Shown here in pieces: positions 53,984 to 62,818 of a stretch of 64,000 nt of DNA. Within the stretch, counting starts at the first letter, position 1. Every line of letters starts with the position of its first letter. Under the pieces are notes generated by a model that saw only the letters and a list, made by a program, of their open reading frames with translations, was not told the DNA's origin and did not search any database. A program made the position numbers and the translations under genes. This stretch comes from Cerasicoccus maritimus. Lineage in GTDB: Bacteria; Verrucomicrobiota; Verrucomicrobiia; Opitutales; Cerasicoccaceae. The stretch covers positions 1 to 64,000 of the forward strand of contig JAVDPD010000024.1 in assembly GCA_031296935.1 (NCBI GenBank), written 5' to 3'.

Positions 53984-55789
53984 ATGAAACAAACCCCACT
54001 TGTCCGCAACGTGACTCGTAAACTTGCATTGTTAACCAGCCTTTTGATCGGCCTTGCCTCCAGCTCTCCAGCTGTCGCGCAAAACCTGATCGAGAATCCG
54101 TCGTTCGCCAATACAGGCGCCAATGGCTTGCCTACTGGTTGGGAAGCCTATCCCGGCGGCCCCGGCTTAAAGGTGCTGCCGGATGGTGGCTTGCAGGTAA
54201 ACGACGATAGCAAATCTAAAGGCCTTGGCGCGATCCAATGGCTGCCCGCACAGGCTGGCGCAACCTACACACTCACGGCCGACTTCACGGGCGAGGGCGG
54301 TCTGTTTGTTTACCTGACCTTCACCTCAAGCAAGCCCGCGAAGGCTTCAAACGTGGGCAGCGTCACACTCGGAGAAAAGCGCCAGTGGTTTAAGCAAGTG
54401 CCGGCTGGCGGCAGCCCGATTAGCTTCAGCGCTAAGGCACCTGCAGGCACTAAGAAGCTGCGCGTTTGGATTTACAGCCCCAGCTCGGGAACCACGAACC
54501 TCGTCGCGAAAAGCATCACGCTGACTTCCGATGGCGCTGGCGCGGCTGCTGCTTCCACCGAAGCCGCTGTGGCTACCTCGACGAGCTCTGATTTGAGCGC
54601 GAAAATGGATTTCTCCACCACAGGCTGGGCAGCGAACGAGCTGATCAACGGTTGGGAAGTATCCGGGACGGCACCCTCGCCAGCGAGCTACGCAAAAGTC
54701 GGCGCAGACGAAGTGATGATTCGCGACGTGAGCGAAAAGGGCACCGTTTGCGTGAGCCGCTGGTTCCCGGTCGAGCCTGGCCAACGTTGCAGCGCCAAGG
54801 CCTTGCTCGAAGGCCGCAATGGGCTGTCAGCTTACTTCCGCTTTTATCGCCAGCGCCCCACGTCGGATGCCGATGCGCAAGCGCAGGAGCTGACGCATAA
54901 AAGCCGCTGGCTGAAGGCTGGGCAACAAGCCGAAATGACCGCGATTGCCCCGGGCGAATCTACTTGGATGAAGTTCGAAATCTATAGCCCGTCTGCAAGC
55001 ACTTGCGAGCTGGCCGTGAAGGAGCTGAAAATTCAGCGTGAGGATGATCCGGTAGCGGCAACTGCCATCCGCGAAGGCCTCTATGACTGGATGAACTTTG
55101 AGGGCGGTGACTTCTCGGAGTCCGCTAATTTGGAAGGCGAGCGACGGGAAGTTTTCTCCAAGGATAAGTGGCCGGTGCGCGAAGGCGACTATGCCTACGA
55201 AGCGCAACTGAGCCGCAAGCGCGAGCGCACGGAAGTCGTTGGCCAGCGTTCGCCCGCCTACGGTGTTGCCCGCTATGGCTGGAGCATATTTGTGCCGGAA
55301 GATTTTGATTCGCAGACGATGTTTAGCATCGTCACGCAGTGGCATGACTGGGGCTCTGGCCAGGAATATCCTCAAGACGGTGGTGCGCCGACGCACCTGT
55401 ATATTTCGAACGGTCAGTGGCGCATGAAGCTGCGTCACCAGGGCGAAGGCCACACGACCACGAACCAGCAATTCGTCCTTGGTTCCATGGAAGAAGACCG
55501 CGGCAAATGGGTTGATTGGGTCTTGGAAATCAATCTTCAGGCACCTGGCGACGGCGGCTGGATGAAGCTCTACAAAAACGACGAGCTCGTTGCCGATTAC
55601 GAAGGCACGACTTGGTATGAGGGCAAAAACAAGGGCCCGTTTTTCAAGATGGGCATCTATAAAGGCTCCAATAAATGGAAGGGGGACGAAGCCGGGGCAC
55701 ACCTGCGTTTCGACGCCTACCGCATGGCGATTGGTGAAAATTCGACCTATGAGCAAGTCGCGCCGTCGGCTCATTCTCCGCGTTCTTAG
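53984..55789 (+). CDS. secreted polysaccharide lyase-like protein with two N-terminal carbohydrate-binding-like modules
   Basis: A 601-residue exported protein: signal peptide (about 1-32, ending PAVAQ), a first beta module NLIENPSFANTGANGLPTGWE (about 33-180) like CBM4/9-type domains, a similar second module (about 205-360), and a C-terminal catalytic-looking domain (about 365-601) with RTEVVGQRSPAY, YGWSIFVPEDF and VTQWHDW followed by a beta-rich part. That pattern resembles the jelly-roll polysaccharide lyases of the heparinase I / glucuronan lyase type (Polysacc_lyase family). Likely target is an acidic uronate-containing polymer; the exact substrate is not readable. Start ATG 53984. First gene after the 26-bp operator. 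Confidence 0.72.
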   Translation: MKQTPLVRNVTRKLALLTSLLIGLASSSPAVAQNLIENPSFANTGANGLPTGWEAYPGGPGLKVLPDGGLQVNDDSKSKGLGAIQWLPAQAGATYTLTADFTGEGGLFVYLTFTSSKPAKASNVGSVTLGEKRQWFKQVPAGGSPISFSAKAPAGTKKLRVWIYSPSSGTTNLVAKSITLTSDGAGAAAASTEAAVATSTSSDLSAKMDFSTTGWAANELINGWEVSGTAPSPASYAKVGADEVMIRDVSEKGTVCVSRWFPVEPGQRCSAKALLEGRNGLSAYFRFYRQRPTSDADAQAQELTHKSRWLKAGQQAEMTAIAPGESTWMKFEIYSPSASTCELAVKELKIQREDDPVAATAIREGLYDWMNFEGGDFSESANLEGERREVFSKDKWPVREGDYAYEAQLSRKRERTEVVGQRSPAYGVARYGWSIFVPEDFDSQTMFSIVTQWHDWGSGQEYPQDGGAPTHLYISNGQWRMKLRHQGEGHTTTNQQFVLGSMEEDRGKWVDWVLEINLQAPGDGGWMKLYKNDELVADYEGTTWYEGKNKGPFFKMGIYKGSNKWKGDEAGAHLRFDAYRMAIGENSTYEQVAPSAHSPRS

Positions 55790-55817
55790 CAGCCTGAGTG
55801 AGCAGCCCGACAGCTGA

Positions 55818-55829
55818 TTTACGCGTAAA
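55818..55829 (+). promoter_or_regulatory. operator TTTACGCGTAAA before the PEP-CTERM gene
   Basis: Perfect 12-bp palindrome TTTACGCGTAAA at 55818-55829, the same core as at 53918-53943. It lies 28 bases after the lyase stop and 124 bases before the next start, so the PEP-CTERM gene is probably controlled together with the lyase. Confidence 0.8.
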
Positions 55830-55953
55830 CAATCGACTATCTTGTGCTAACACAGCCATTTTTCCAATGTAACATATATATCCCAATGCTGGCTTCAGTC
55901 GAAGCGACCTTGGCCTCAACAACTTCAAACATTCACCCCTAATATCACTAAGT

Positions 55954-56961
55954 ATGAAGACTCCTCTCGCAATTGCCTCTGGCATCCTCCTCACTAGCTC
56001 GACTTTCGCTGCCTCCGCCCTCTGGGATGGCTATGCATACGGCGAAAGCTGGACTTACACTGGTGCCGGCGTCGGCTGGGTGGATGGCGGATCAAACACC
56101 ACCGTTCCCAACGGTGTGGACGACGTTGCCCAGTTTGATAACAACTCCTTCTATGGCAGCGGCGGTAATGTTTACCTTGCTACGGATGCCGGTGGCGCTG
56201 GCTCAGTCTTTAACGTGACCTTGGGTCGCATTGAGCTTACCGCGACTACTTCGGGACGCGGTTTTGATCTGCGCTCGCCGACGGCCGGGACTCCGACGCT
56301 AACCTTTGACGTCTCCTCGGGCAACGCTTCGATCGATATCAGTGCGCCTGCGACTGCCAATGAGGGCATTGTTTTCGACGTGAATGTGCAGCTAAATGAT
56401 TCGTTGGATGTCAGCATGAGCAATCTGTCATCGGGCACGCGCGATGGCGTTAACTTTAATGAAATCGTTTCGGGCACAGGCGCCATTAATAAGAGTGGCT
56501 TTGGCCTGATGCGCTTTGCGGGGACGGCGGGTTACAATACCTTCAGCGGTGGCGTGAACATCAGCAATGGCATTGTCTATGCAGCGAAGGATGGCGCATT
56601 GGGCACGGGCACAGTCACGGTTGCTCAATCGGCCGTCGATTCCACAGCGACTCTGGAAATTATTACCGGCGTGACGGATGCCATCGACGACTCTGCGTCA
56701 CTTTACCTCGGCAGCTTCAGCGGCAACTTCTCGACGATCACGCTGGGCGATGGCGTTAATGAAACCGTGGCCGGGCTCTTCTTCGATTCCGTTGGTCAAA
56801 GCGCCGGCACTTGGGGCGCCACTGGCAGCGGCGCTACGAACATCAACGACGATTGGTTCACTGGAACGGGCATGCTGACGGTGATTCCCGAGCCGTCGAC
56901 TTATGCCTTCGGCGTTGCGGCGCTGGCGCTCATCGTGGCAATGATTCGGCGCCGGCAGTAA
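55954..56961 (+). CDS. PEP-CTERM protein with autotransporter-type beta-strand repeat
   Basis: A 335-residue exported protein: signal peptide (about 1-22), a beta body that includes GTGAINKSGFGLMRFAGTAG followed by YNTFSGGVNISNGIVYAAKD, the passenger-associated (PATR) repeat, and the sorting tail VIPEPSTYAFGVAALALIV ending MIRRRQ. The combination of PATR strand and PEP-CTERM is characteristic of Verrucomicrobiota surface proteins. It is regulated with the lyase locus by its own operator. Perhaps it binds or presents the polysaccharide at the surface (inference). Confidence 0.85.
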   Translation: MKTPLAIASGILLTSSTFAASALWDGYAYGESWTYTGAGVGWVDGGSNTTVPNGVDDVAQFDNNSFYGSGGNVYLATDAGGAGSVFNVTLGRIELTATTSGRGFDLRSPTAGTPTLTFDVSSGNASIDISAPATANEGIVFDVNVQLNDSLDVSMSNLSSGTRDGVNFNEIVSGTGAINKSGFGLMRFAGTAGYNTFSGGVNISNGIVYAAKDGALGTGTVTVAQSAVDSTATLEIITGVTDAIDDSASLYLGSFSGNFSTITLGDGVNETVAGLFFDSVGQSAGTWGATGSGATNINDDWFTGTGMLTVIPEPSTYAFGVAALALIVAMIRRRQ

Positions 56962-56990
56962 GCTTTTTTCTACACAGCAAACTCGTTGCG

Positions 56991-57026
56991 AAGTCGCCTC
57001 TGGAGTAGGGGCGGCTTTTCTTTTTT
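56991..57026 (+). terminator. probable Rho-independent terminator after the PEP-CTERM gene
   Basis: AAGTCGCC (56991-56998) pairs with GGGCGGCTT (57009-57017, with a G-U pair), then TTCTTTTTT. It lies about 30 bases after the stop and before the operator of the beta-helix gene. Confidence 0.7.
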
Positions 57027-57046
57027 GCGTATTTGGCCTCCTTGCA

Positions 57047-57058
57047 TTTACGCGTAAA
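57047..57058 (+). promoter_or_regulatory. operator TTTACGCGTAAA before the beta-helix gene
   Basis: Perfect 12-bp palindrome at 57047-57058, third copy of the core. It lies 118 bases before the beta-helix gene start. The region between holds TGCGCATTGCGCA-type dyads near 57083-57100. Confidence 0.8.
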
Positions 57059-57176
57059 ACACCACCTCGATTGCGAGCGATGTGCGCATTGCGCATGCTG
57101 CATAACGAACCCCTTCGGGCGTGCGTCTTGGTGATGCGATGCTTGAATCACACAAACCCCAACGAAGAAACTCGTT

Positions 57177-59513
57177 ATGTTTGATCTACCCTTGGCGGCC
57201 CGCCAATGCTGTGCGGCGCTGTTGCTCTTGTCTGGCGCTCAACTGTGCGCGACAACTTACTATGTGAAAAACGGAGGCGATGATGCGCTGTCCGGCCTCG
57301 ATGACGCCAATGCCTGGGCGTCCATCACGCGGGTCAATGCGGCCAGCTTGTCGCCCGGCGATACTGTGCTCTTCAACTCTGGTGATGTGTTTGCGGACGC
57401 GACGCTCTTGCCTGACTCAGGCAACGCTAGCAACCCCGTAACCTACAGTGCTTATGGCTCTGGCGTGAAGCCGGTGCTCACGACCGCGATTGAATTGCCT
57501 ATATCTGGTTGGACGGATTTGGGTGGTGATGTTTACCAAATCGCGCTGCCTGATGAGACCTGCATGGTCGTGGGTGACGGTGTGTATTTCCCGCCTGCCA
57601 ACTCGGTGGCGACCTTGGCAGACGGCACATACTACTGGGACTCCGCTGGCTATCTCTACGTGCAGGATTCCGCTGGAAGCCCTAACATCTCGGGCAAGGT
57701 TTTCCGAGTCGGTCAGCGCGACAACGTCATCAAATTTCAAGGTGAAGACTTCGTGGTGATCGAAGGCCTGCGCCTGGAAATCGCCAATAATTCACTGTGC
57801 ATTTTCAACTCCGGGAGCTCGGATAACACGATTTCGAATTGTGAATTTTACTATGCGAGCTCGGATAATGTGACGGCTGGCTCGGGCGTTCACGCTTGCA
57901 GCGCACCGCGCCTGAAAGTCTACGATAGTCGCTTCAGTTACCTGGAAGGCGATGGTATTTACATGCAGCGCGCGGACGGCTATGAGGCGATTGGCAACGA
58001 GATCGATTATCTCTTCGATGTTGGCGGAGACCCGGGCGGCGACGGTATTCAAATCTCTGGCAAGGCGGGCTATGAGAGCAATGACTTCCGCATTAAAAAC
58101 AACATCGTGCGGCGCGAAACCAAAGTGACGAACAAAGGCTGCATCATCGTCGAGCAAGGTTCCGGTGGTGTGGTCTCCGGCAACTACGTTTACCAAGGGC
58201 GCTTTGGCATCGCGTGCTATTCGAGCAATGTCGTGATTGAATACAATTACTGCGAAGATATCGGCCAATACGGTGGCATTCGCTTGTGGGAGAATAAAGG
58301 CCAGCACGACATCACTATCCGCTACAACATTATCGACCATGCGGACAATGCCGGCATTACGATTGGCAACACGGCAAACCCGTCCACGGATATGGCGAAC
58401 ATCATCATCCGCAACAACGTGGTTTATAACTCCTACTATGGCGTCGGGATTTCGGTGCCTGTATCGGGCGAGTTTAAGAACAACATCGTGTGGGCTCCGC
58501 GCTACAACAAACCGAAGTTCCGGTTGAAGGTTACCGGCATCATCGCCGGAGAAACCTTCGAGGCGGACAACAATATCTTAGAAGACTCCAACGTGGATGG
58601 CACGGAGATCATCGCGAGCTGGCTGGGCACGGATTATACGGACCTCGCATCGTATCGATCTGGCTCCGGGCAGGGAGCGAATTCCTCGTCCGATGATCCT
58701 TTGTGGGTAGACCCGGATAACAATGACTTTGCATTGCAAAGTAACTCGCCGGCCATCGATGCTGGTGAAGATCCCGCTACCGCCACGTTGGACTTTTATG
58801 GCAACAGCGCGCCGGTTGGCGACGCGATTGACGTCGGCGCCGCGGAGGCTGGCGGGCTCTTCACCTACGAGGGGTTTGACTACTCAACTGGCACGATCAC
58901 CACGGCCACGGGTGGCTTTGGCTGGAGCGGTGGTTGGACCTTTGTCGGCGGCGCAGGAGTCACAATGATTCGCACCAGCACGGATTGGCCACATGCGTTG
59001 ACCTACACTGATCTGCCGATGGCGGGCAACCGCTTCAACATCTACGACACCGATGGCGTGCACCAGACAGCGGAACGTTCGCTCGCGCAGACACTCGGCT
59101 CCACGACAGGCACGTATTGGTTTTCGGTTCTGGTGCGCAAGCACTCCTCGGGCCGATCGTTCACCATGGATTTAGATGGCCTGAGCCTGTATTGTGCAGC
59201 GGGCGATTGGCAGGTGAAAACGCCCAATGGTAGCTACCAAACATTGACCGGAGCTAGCTATAGCGCGGAGCATTTCTTCGTCATTCGCGTCGATCCGGGC
59301 GCGAGTGTGGACACAGTTTACGTGTGGGTGGATCCGGTCTTATCGGCTGGTGAGCCCTCCACTGCGAGCGCTGATCTCACTCTGACGGATACGCCGTTTA
59401 CGATCGACAGCATCTTGCTGAAGCAGGGCCCCTGGGGTAACGGGTTTCAAAGCACCTCAATCGACGAGCTGCATTTCTCTAACACCTTTGCCGGTGTGAT
59501 TCAGGTGCCTTAG
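57177..59513 (+). CDS. secreted right-handed beta-helix protein, probable polysaccharide lyase
   Basis: A 778-residue exported protein. After the signal peptide (about 1-23), the mature start TTYYVKNGGDDALSGLDDAN and WASITRVNAASLSPGDTVLF, then many short repeats with N-I-I-x-N-N, S-N-C-E-F and G-D-G-I, give a right-handed parallel beta-helix (about 25-545), as in pectate lyase-like and chondroitinase B-like (PL6) enzymes and glycoside hydrolases. The C-terminal 220 residues look like a lectin/LamG-type module (YEGFDYSTGTITTATGGFGW). Catalytic residues cannot be assigned by eye. Its stop overlaps that of the convergent LacI gene (TTAG at 59510-59513). Confidence 0.78.
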   Translation: MFDLPLAARQCCAALLLLSGAQLCATTYYVKNGGDDALSGLDDANAWASITRVNAASLSPGDTVLFNSGDVFADATLLPDSGNASNPVTYSAYGSGVKPVLTTAIELPISGWTDLGGDVYQIALPDETCMVVGDGVYFPPANSVATLADGTYYWDSAGYLYVQDSAGSPNISGKVFRVGQRDNVIKFQGEDFVVIEGLRLEIANNSLCIFNSGSSDNTISNCEFYYASSDNVTAGSGVHACSAPRLKVYDSRFSYLEGDGIYMQRADGYEAIGNEIDYLFDVGGDPGGDGIQISGKAGYESNDFRIKNNIVRRETKVTNKGCIIVEQGSGGVVSGNYVYQGRFGIACYSSNVVIEYNYCEDIGQYGGIRLWENKGQHDITIRYNIIDHADNAGITIGNTANPSTDMANIIIRNNVVYNSYYGVGISVPVSGEFKNNIVWAPRYNKPKFRLKVTGIIAGETFEADNNILEDSNVDGTEIIASWLGTDYTDLASYRSGSGQGANSSSDDPLWVDPDNNDFALQSNSPAIDAGEDPATATLDFYGNSAPVGDAIDVGAAEAGGLFTYEGFDYSTGTITTATGGFGWSGGWTFVGGAGVTMIRTSTDWPHALTYTDLPMAGNRFNIYDTDGVHQTAERSLAQTLGSTTGTYWFSVLVRKHSSGRSFTMDLDGLSLYCAAGDWQVKTPNGSYQTLTGASYSAEHFFVIRVDPGASVDTVYVWVDPVLSAGEPSTASADLTLTDTPFTIDSILLKQGPWGNGFQSTSIDELHFSNTFAGVIQVP

Positions 59514-60628
59514 CTTTTGGCGGTAGTCGCTTTCTTTCGAGCCTGTCGCTTTGTTTTGGCGGCGGGCTTTTTCTTGTCCGCTTTGGGGGCGTTGGAGCGA
59601 ATGGATTGCCCGTCGGTCCAATTACCTTCGGTAAGGACGATTTTAGGTGTGGTGGGGAGGCCTTTTTCGTTGCGTTGTAATTGGCCAACAATCAAGTCCA
59701 CCACTGCAGCGCCAACGGCCTCATCCTGTTGGTTGATGCCAGCGATGGCAGTTCCGTTATCTCCCTTGCTGAGCGAAATGAAGCCGATGTCTTCCGGCAC
59801 ACGTTTGTCGAAAAGCTCCGGCAGCCAGTCGTAAACCTCGCGGTAAGGGCTGATGACAACGTCGGGCTTATGCTTGGTCAACCAGGCTCCGAGGTCGCGC
59901 TCGATGGGTGTGTTTTTCGGCACGTAATGAATCGGCACGACATGCTTTTTCGCAATGAAGTGCTGCCATGCCAGATAGGCGGCCATCCAGGAGTGATTCA
60001 CACGGGAGTCCGTCTCGGCATTGATCACAAAGCCAATGCGCTGGTAGTCGGCCTGCTCGCATTTTTGCAACGCAGTCGCCATGGCGTCGGGCAGATTGGC
60101 TGCGGTGCGATGCAGCTTGGGCTGGGTGAAACTGTAGCCAATGGTAGCTGTGGCAAATTCTTCCCAGCGCAAGTCGAGCTCGGTGTCGGTGTTGGGGGTA
60201 GGGGGGATGATGACGCCATTGATACCGCGAGCCTGAAGTACGTCGCTGAGGCGTGCGCCGCCCATACCTTGGGAAAATGCCCACATTGGCTCGATGCGGT
60301 AGCCCAGCTCTTTGCCGCGGAGCAAGGCGCCCTTGAAGTAGGCGACGGAGACTGGGTGCTCTTCCCAGCCGTGCTCGGTTTCGAAGGTGGTGATCCAGGA
60401 AATGACGGAATGCATTTCCACTGGGCGGGTGGCGCGCAGGTTGGCCATGAGCGTTTGCACCTGCGGGTTGGGGCGGTAGTGCATGGCCTCGGCGATTTCG
60501 AGGATCATTTTGCGCTTGGCTTCGGATACACGTGGGCTGCCGCGCAAGGCCAGCGAAACCGCCATCTTGGAAACGCCGGCTTTGGCGGCTACCTCAGCCA
60601 TTGTTGGGGTCTTGGCGGCACTTTCCAT
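59510..60628 (-). CDS. LacI family transcriptional regulator of the polysaccharide locus
   Basis: A 372-residue regulator. The helix-turn-helix is at about 11-30 (AEVAAKAGVSKMAVSLALRG), with an Ala/Leu-rich hinge and a sensor domain (about 65-345) with ILEIAEAMHYRPNPQVQTLM and late VGAAVVDLIVGQL. The C-terminus has a lysine-rich tail (KADKKKPAAKTKRQARKK). I chose ATG at 60626-60628, preceded by AAGG five bases upstream, over a TTG farther back. The symporter gene is 68 bases upstream on the same strand, so the two are an operon. It probably binds the TTTACGCGTAAA operators at 53.9, 55.8, 57.0 and 62.6 kb. Confidence 0.9.
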   Translation of the reverse strand: MESAAKTPTMAEVAAKAGVSKMAVSLALRGSPRVSEAKRKMILEIAEAMHYRPNPQVQTLMANLRATRPVEMHSVISWITTFETEHGWEEHPVSVAYFKGALLRGKELGYRIEPMWAFSQGMGGARLSDVLQARGINGVIIPPTPNTDTELDLRWEEFATATIGYSFTQPKLHRTAANLPDAMATALQKCEQADYQRIGFVINAETDSRVNHSWMAAYLAWQHFIAKKHVVPIHYVPKNTPIERDLGAWLTKHKPDVVISPYREVYDWLPELFDKRVPEDIGFISLSKGDNGTAIAGINQQDEAVGAAVVDLIVGQLQRNEKGLPTTPKIVLTEGNWTDGQSIRSNAPKADKKKPAAKTKRQARKKATTAKS

Positions 60629-60696
60629 CAGCGCCTTCACATTGAGTCTCTGGTGGTTGGCTGTCAACTGGTCTTACGAGGGTGAAGCATGAGCGC

Positions 60697-62490
60697 TCAG
60701 CAGTTGTTGGCCGAGGTCGCGTTGGCCTCCTTGAGCTGAGCGCCATCCGTTGCGTTGGCGGGTTTGATCGCTTTGGATTTGCGCACATAGCCAACCAACA
60801 ATGCAGCACCGATGATGGCCATAAATGCGGCCAGGGCTAGAATCTGCATCCGTGCGGCGAACTCATTGGGCACGAAAAGCAGCAGGCATACAAAGCCGCT
60901 CATTGCCAGGGAGGAGACTCCGAGTAGCTTCAGCTGGACGGCGTCGTTTTCTTCACCGATCTCCTTGGCGAAATCGACTGGGCGATGCATACGCTTGAAG
61001 AATTCATTAATGCGCGTGCGCTCCGATTGCTTGGCGAAGCGCCACATTGGGTAGCCGATGATGAAGCCAATGACGCCAAAGGCGTAGAGCCAGATCATGC
61101 GGTCTTGAATCGACCAACTGGCACCGTTGACGGATGAATCATAGGTGAAGTAAACCGAGGGTAGCAGGGCAACGCCGATGATGACAAAGTAGCTGCCCCA
61201 GTAAATGCGCTTGATCCACAGGCCGAGCAAAACCGGTAAGCCCAGCGGGACGCCAATGACGGCGCTGATCATCAGGAACGCGTCGAAGAGCTCCAGCTTA
61301 TCCTGGCTGGCGAAGACACACGCCACCGCTATGATTGCGGCACCGAGCGCCAAGGTGGCAAATTGACACCAGCGCACGCCTTGCTTTGAGGTCAGTTCGG
61401 TCATGCCCATTTTCGAGCGCGCCCACGGCATAATGTTTTTCACGATGACGCCGGTCATGCCGTTGAGGCTGCTGTCGAGGCTGCTCATGGTTGCCGCAAA
61501 CATCGCGGCGAGCATCAGGCCCATGAGGCCGTTGGGCAGTAGGCTCTGTGCGATGTAGGAATAGCTGGCGGTCGCGGGCTCTTTAACGCCGAGCGCGTTT
61601 ACGTCTGCTTCAAACAGGAAGCGTGCGACCATCGGCGGGACAAACCAGATCACGCTGCCGACAAACATCAGCACGGCGGCAAGCAAGGATGCCTTGCGTG
61701 CTGAGGGGCCGTCTTTCACGGAGAGGAAACGCCCGGCCGTGCCGAGGTTGATGTAGCCCGAGACCTGCATGAAGAAGATCACGATGATCCATTTCAGGCT
61801 ATACTTGCCCTGATGAAACTCACCGGCGTCTTTGACGAATTTAAAGTCGTTGGCGAAACGCGGATCCGAGAAGTAGCCAATGAATTTTTCCCAGCCGCCG
61901 ACAGCTTTAAGCGACAGGTAAAACACGAGCAAGGTCATCGCGAACATCAGCACGCCTTGAATGAAGTCCGTCGCCATCACGCCCCAGCGCCCGCCCATGG
62001 TGGAGTAGGTGATGGCGATGCCGCCGAGGATGAAGATGAGCAGCACGACCGGCAGATCGAGCGCCGAGGCCGCGAAGACTGCCAGCGCGTAAAGCTGAAT
62101 ACCTGCGGCCAACGGTGACATGATGACGCCGATGATCGCAGAAAACTGCTCCACCGGCACCCCATAGCGATCATGTAAAACGTCGGCCCACGTCTCGGCG
62201 CGCGTTTGGCGAAACCACGGCCCCAGAATCATGCAGAGCAGGAAGCCGACTGTGTTGGCTGCGTAAATGACCAGAAAGGTTGGGCCGGCGCTGAAGGCCG
62301 CTGAGGCGTTACCCGTAAACGTAAAGGCGCTGATGCCGCCGACAAACATACTTGAGCCGACGATCCACCAAGTCCCTTTGGCACCACCGCGCACGTAGTC
62401 ATCGACGGTAGAGTTCATCTTGGCGACGATGAAGCCGAGGCTGACGAGAAAGATAAAGTAAACGAGGATGGTGATGTATTCGATAGACAT
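60697..62490 (-). CDS. sodium:solute symporter (SSS) family transporter
   Basis: A 597-residue transporter with about 13 or 14 helices, beginning YITILVYFIFLVSLGFIVA and continuing with FTGNASAAFSAGPTFLVIYAA (the TM2/TM3 part) and SLDSSLNGMTGVIVKNI, motifs typical of the SSS/SGLT family. It drives Na+-coupled uptake of a sugar, here presumably oligo- or mono-uronates released by the lyases. The long C-terminal part ends in a soluble basic tail. Two variant operators lie upstream at 62565-62614. It heads the operon with the LacI gene. There are no SusC/SusD genes in the locus. Confidence 0.9.
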   Translation of the reverse strand: MSIEYITILVYFIFLVSLGFIVAKMNSTVDDYVRGGAKGTWWIVGSSMFVGGISAFTFTGNASAAFSAGPTFLVIYAANTVGFLLCMILGPWFRQTRAETWADVLHDRYGVPVEQFSAIIGVIMSPLAAGIQLYALAVFAASALDLPVVLLIFILGGIAITYSTMGGRWGVMATDFIQGVLMFAMTLLVFYLSLKAVGGWEKFIGYFSDPRFANDFKFVKDAGEFHQGKYSLKWIIVIFFMQVSGYINLGTAGRFLSVKDGPSARKASLLAAVLMFVGSVIWFVPPMVARFLFEADVNALGVKEPATASYSYIAQSLLPNGLMGLMLAAMFAATMSSLDSSLNGMTGVIVKNIMPWARSKMGMTELTSKQGVRWCQFATLALGAAIIAVACVFASQDKLELFDAFLMISAVIGVPLGLPVLLGLWIKRIYWGSYFVIIGVALLPSVYFTYDSSVNGASWSIQDRMIWLYAFGVIGFIIGYPMWRFAKQSERTRINEFFKRMHRPVDFAKEIGEENDAVQLKLLGVSSLAMSGFVCLLLFVPNEFAARMQILALAAFMAIIGAALLVGYVRKSKAIKPANATDGAQLKEANATSANNC

Positions 62491-62564
62491 GTGGTTTTTG
62501 GGGGGTGCTGGCCAGTAGACTGCGCGGTGAAGCGGCGCGAAAGCGGTTTACATATGTCCGATGG

Positions 62565-62614
62565 TTGTTTACTGTAAAACAATCAGCAAGTGGCTCGCGA
62601 GTTTACCCGTAAAC
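62565..62614 (-). promoter_or_regulatory. two variant operators before the symporter-LacI operon
   Basis: TTTACTGTAAA (62568-62578, a palindrome one base shorter than the consensus) and GTTTACCCGTAAAC (62601-62614, one mismatch at the centre). They lie about 75 and 110 bases before the symporter start. They differ from the perfect copies, so binding may be weaker. Confidence 0.65.
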
Positions 62615-62818
62615 GAATGCTTCAGGCGTAAGACATGTCCTATAGTCTACGTGTGAGGTAAAACGGATTTTTTATTGCAATGGAATTGCAGTATTGGATT
62701 GTTCAAACCTGCACTACGGCTTGAGATGTCAGGACCATAATAGTGAATGGATATTCTCTTGACGGAAGGATTTGATCAGTAACCATTGCAGAGGTATTTT
62801 ACTCGAAAAGAGTCGAGC

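Noticed and set aside
62313..62330. ACCCGTAAACGT inside the symporter gene resembling the operator
   Set aside because: It lies within coding sequence for TFTGNAS and lacks the second half-site.
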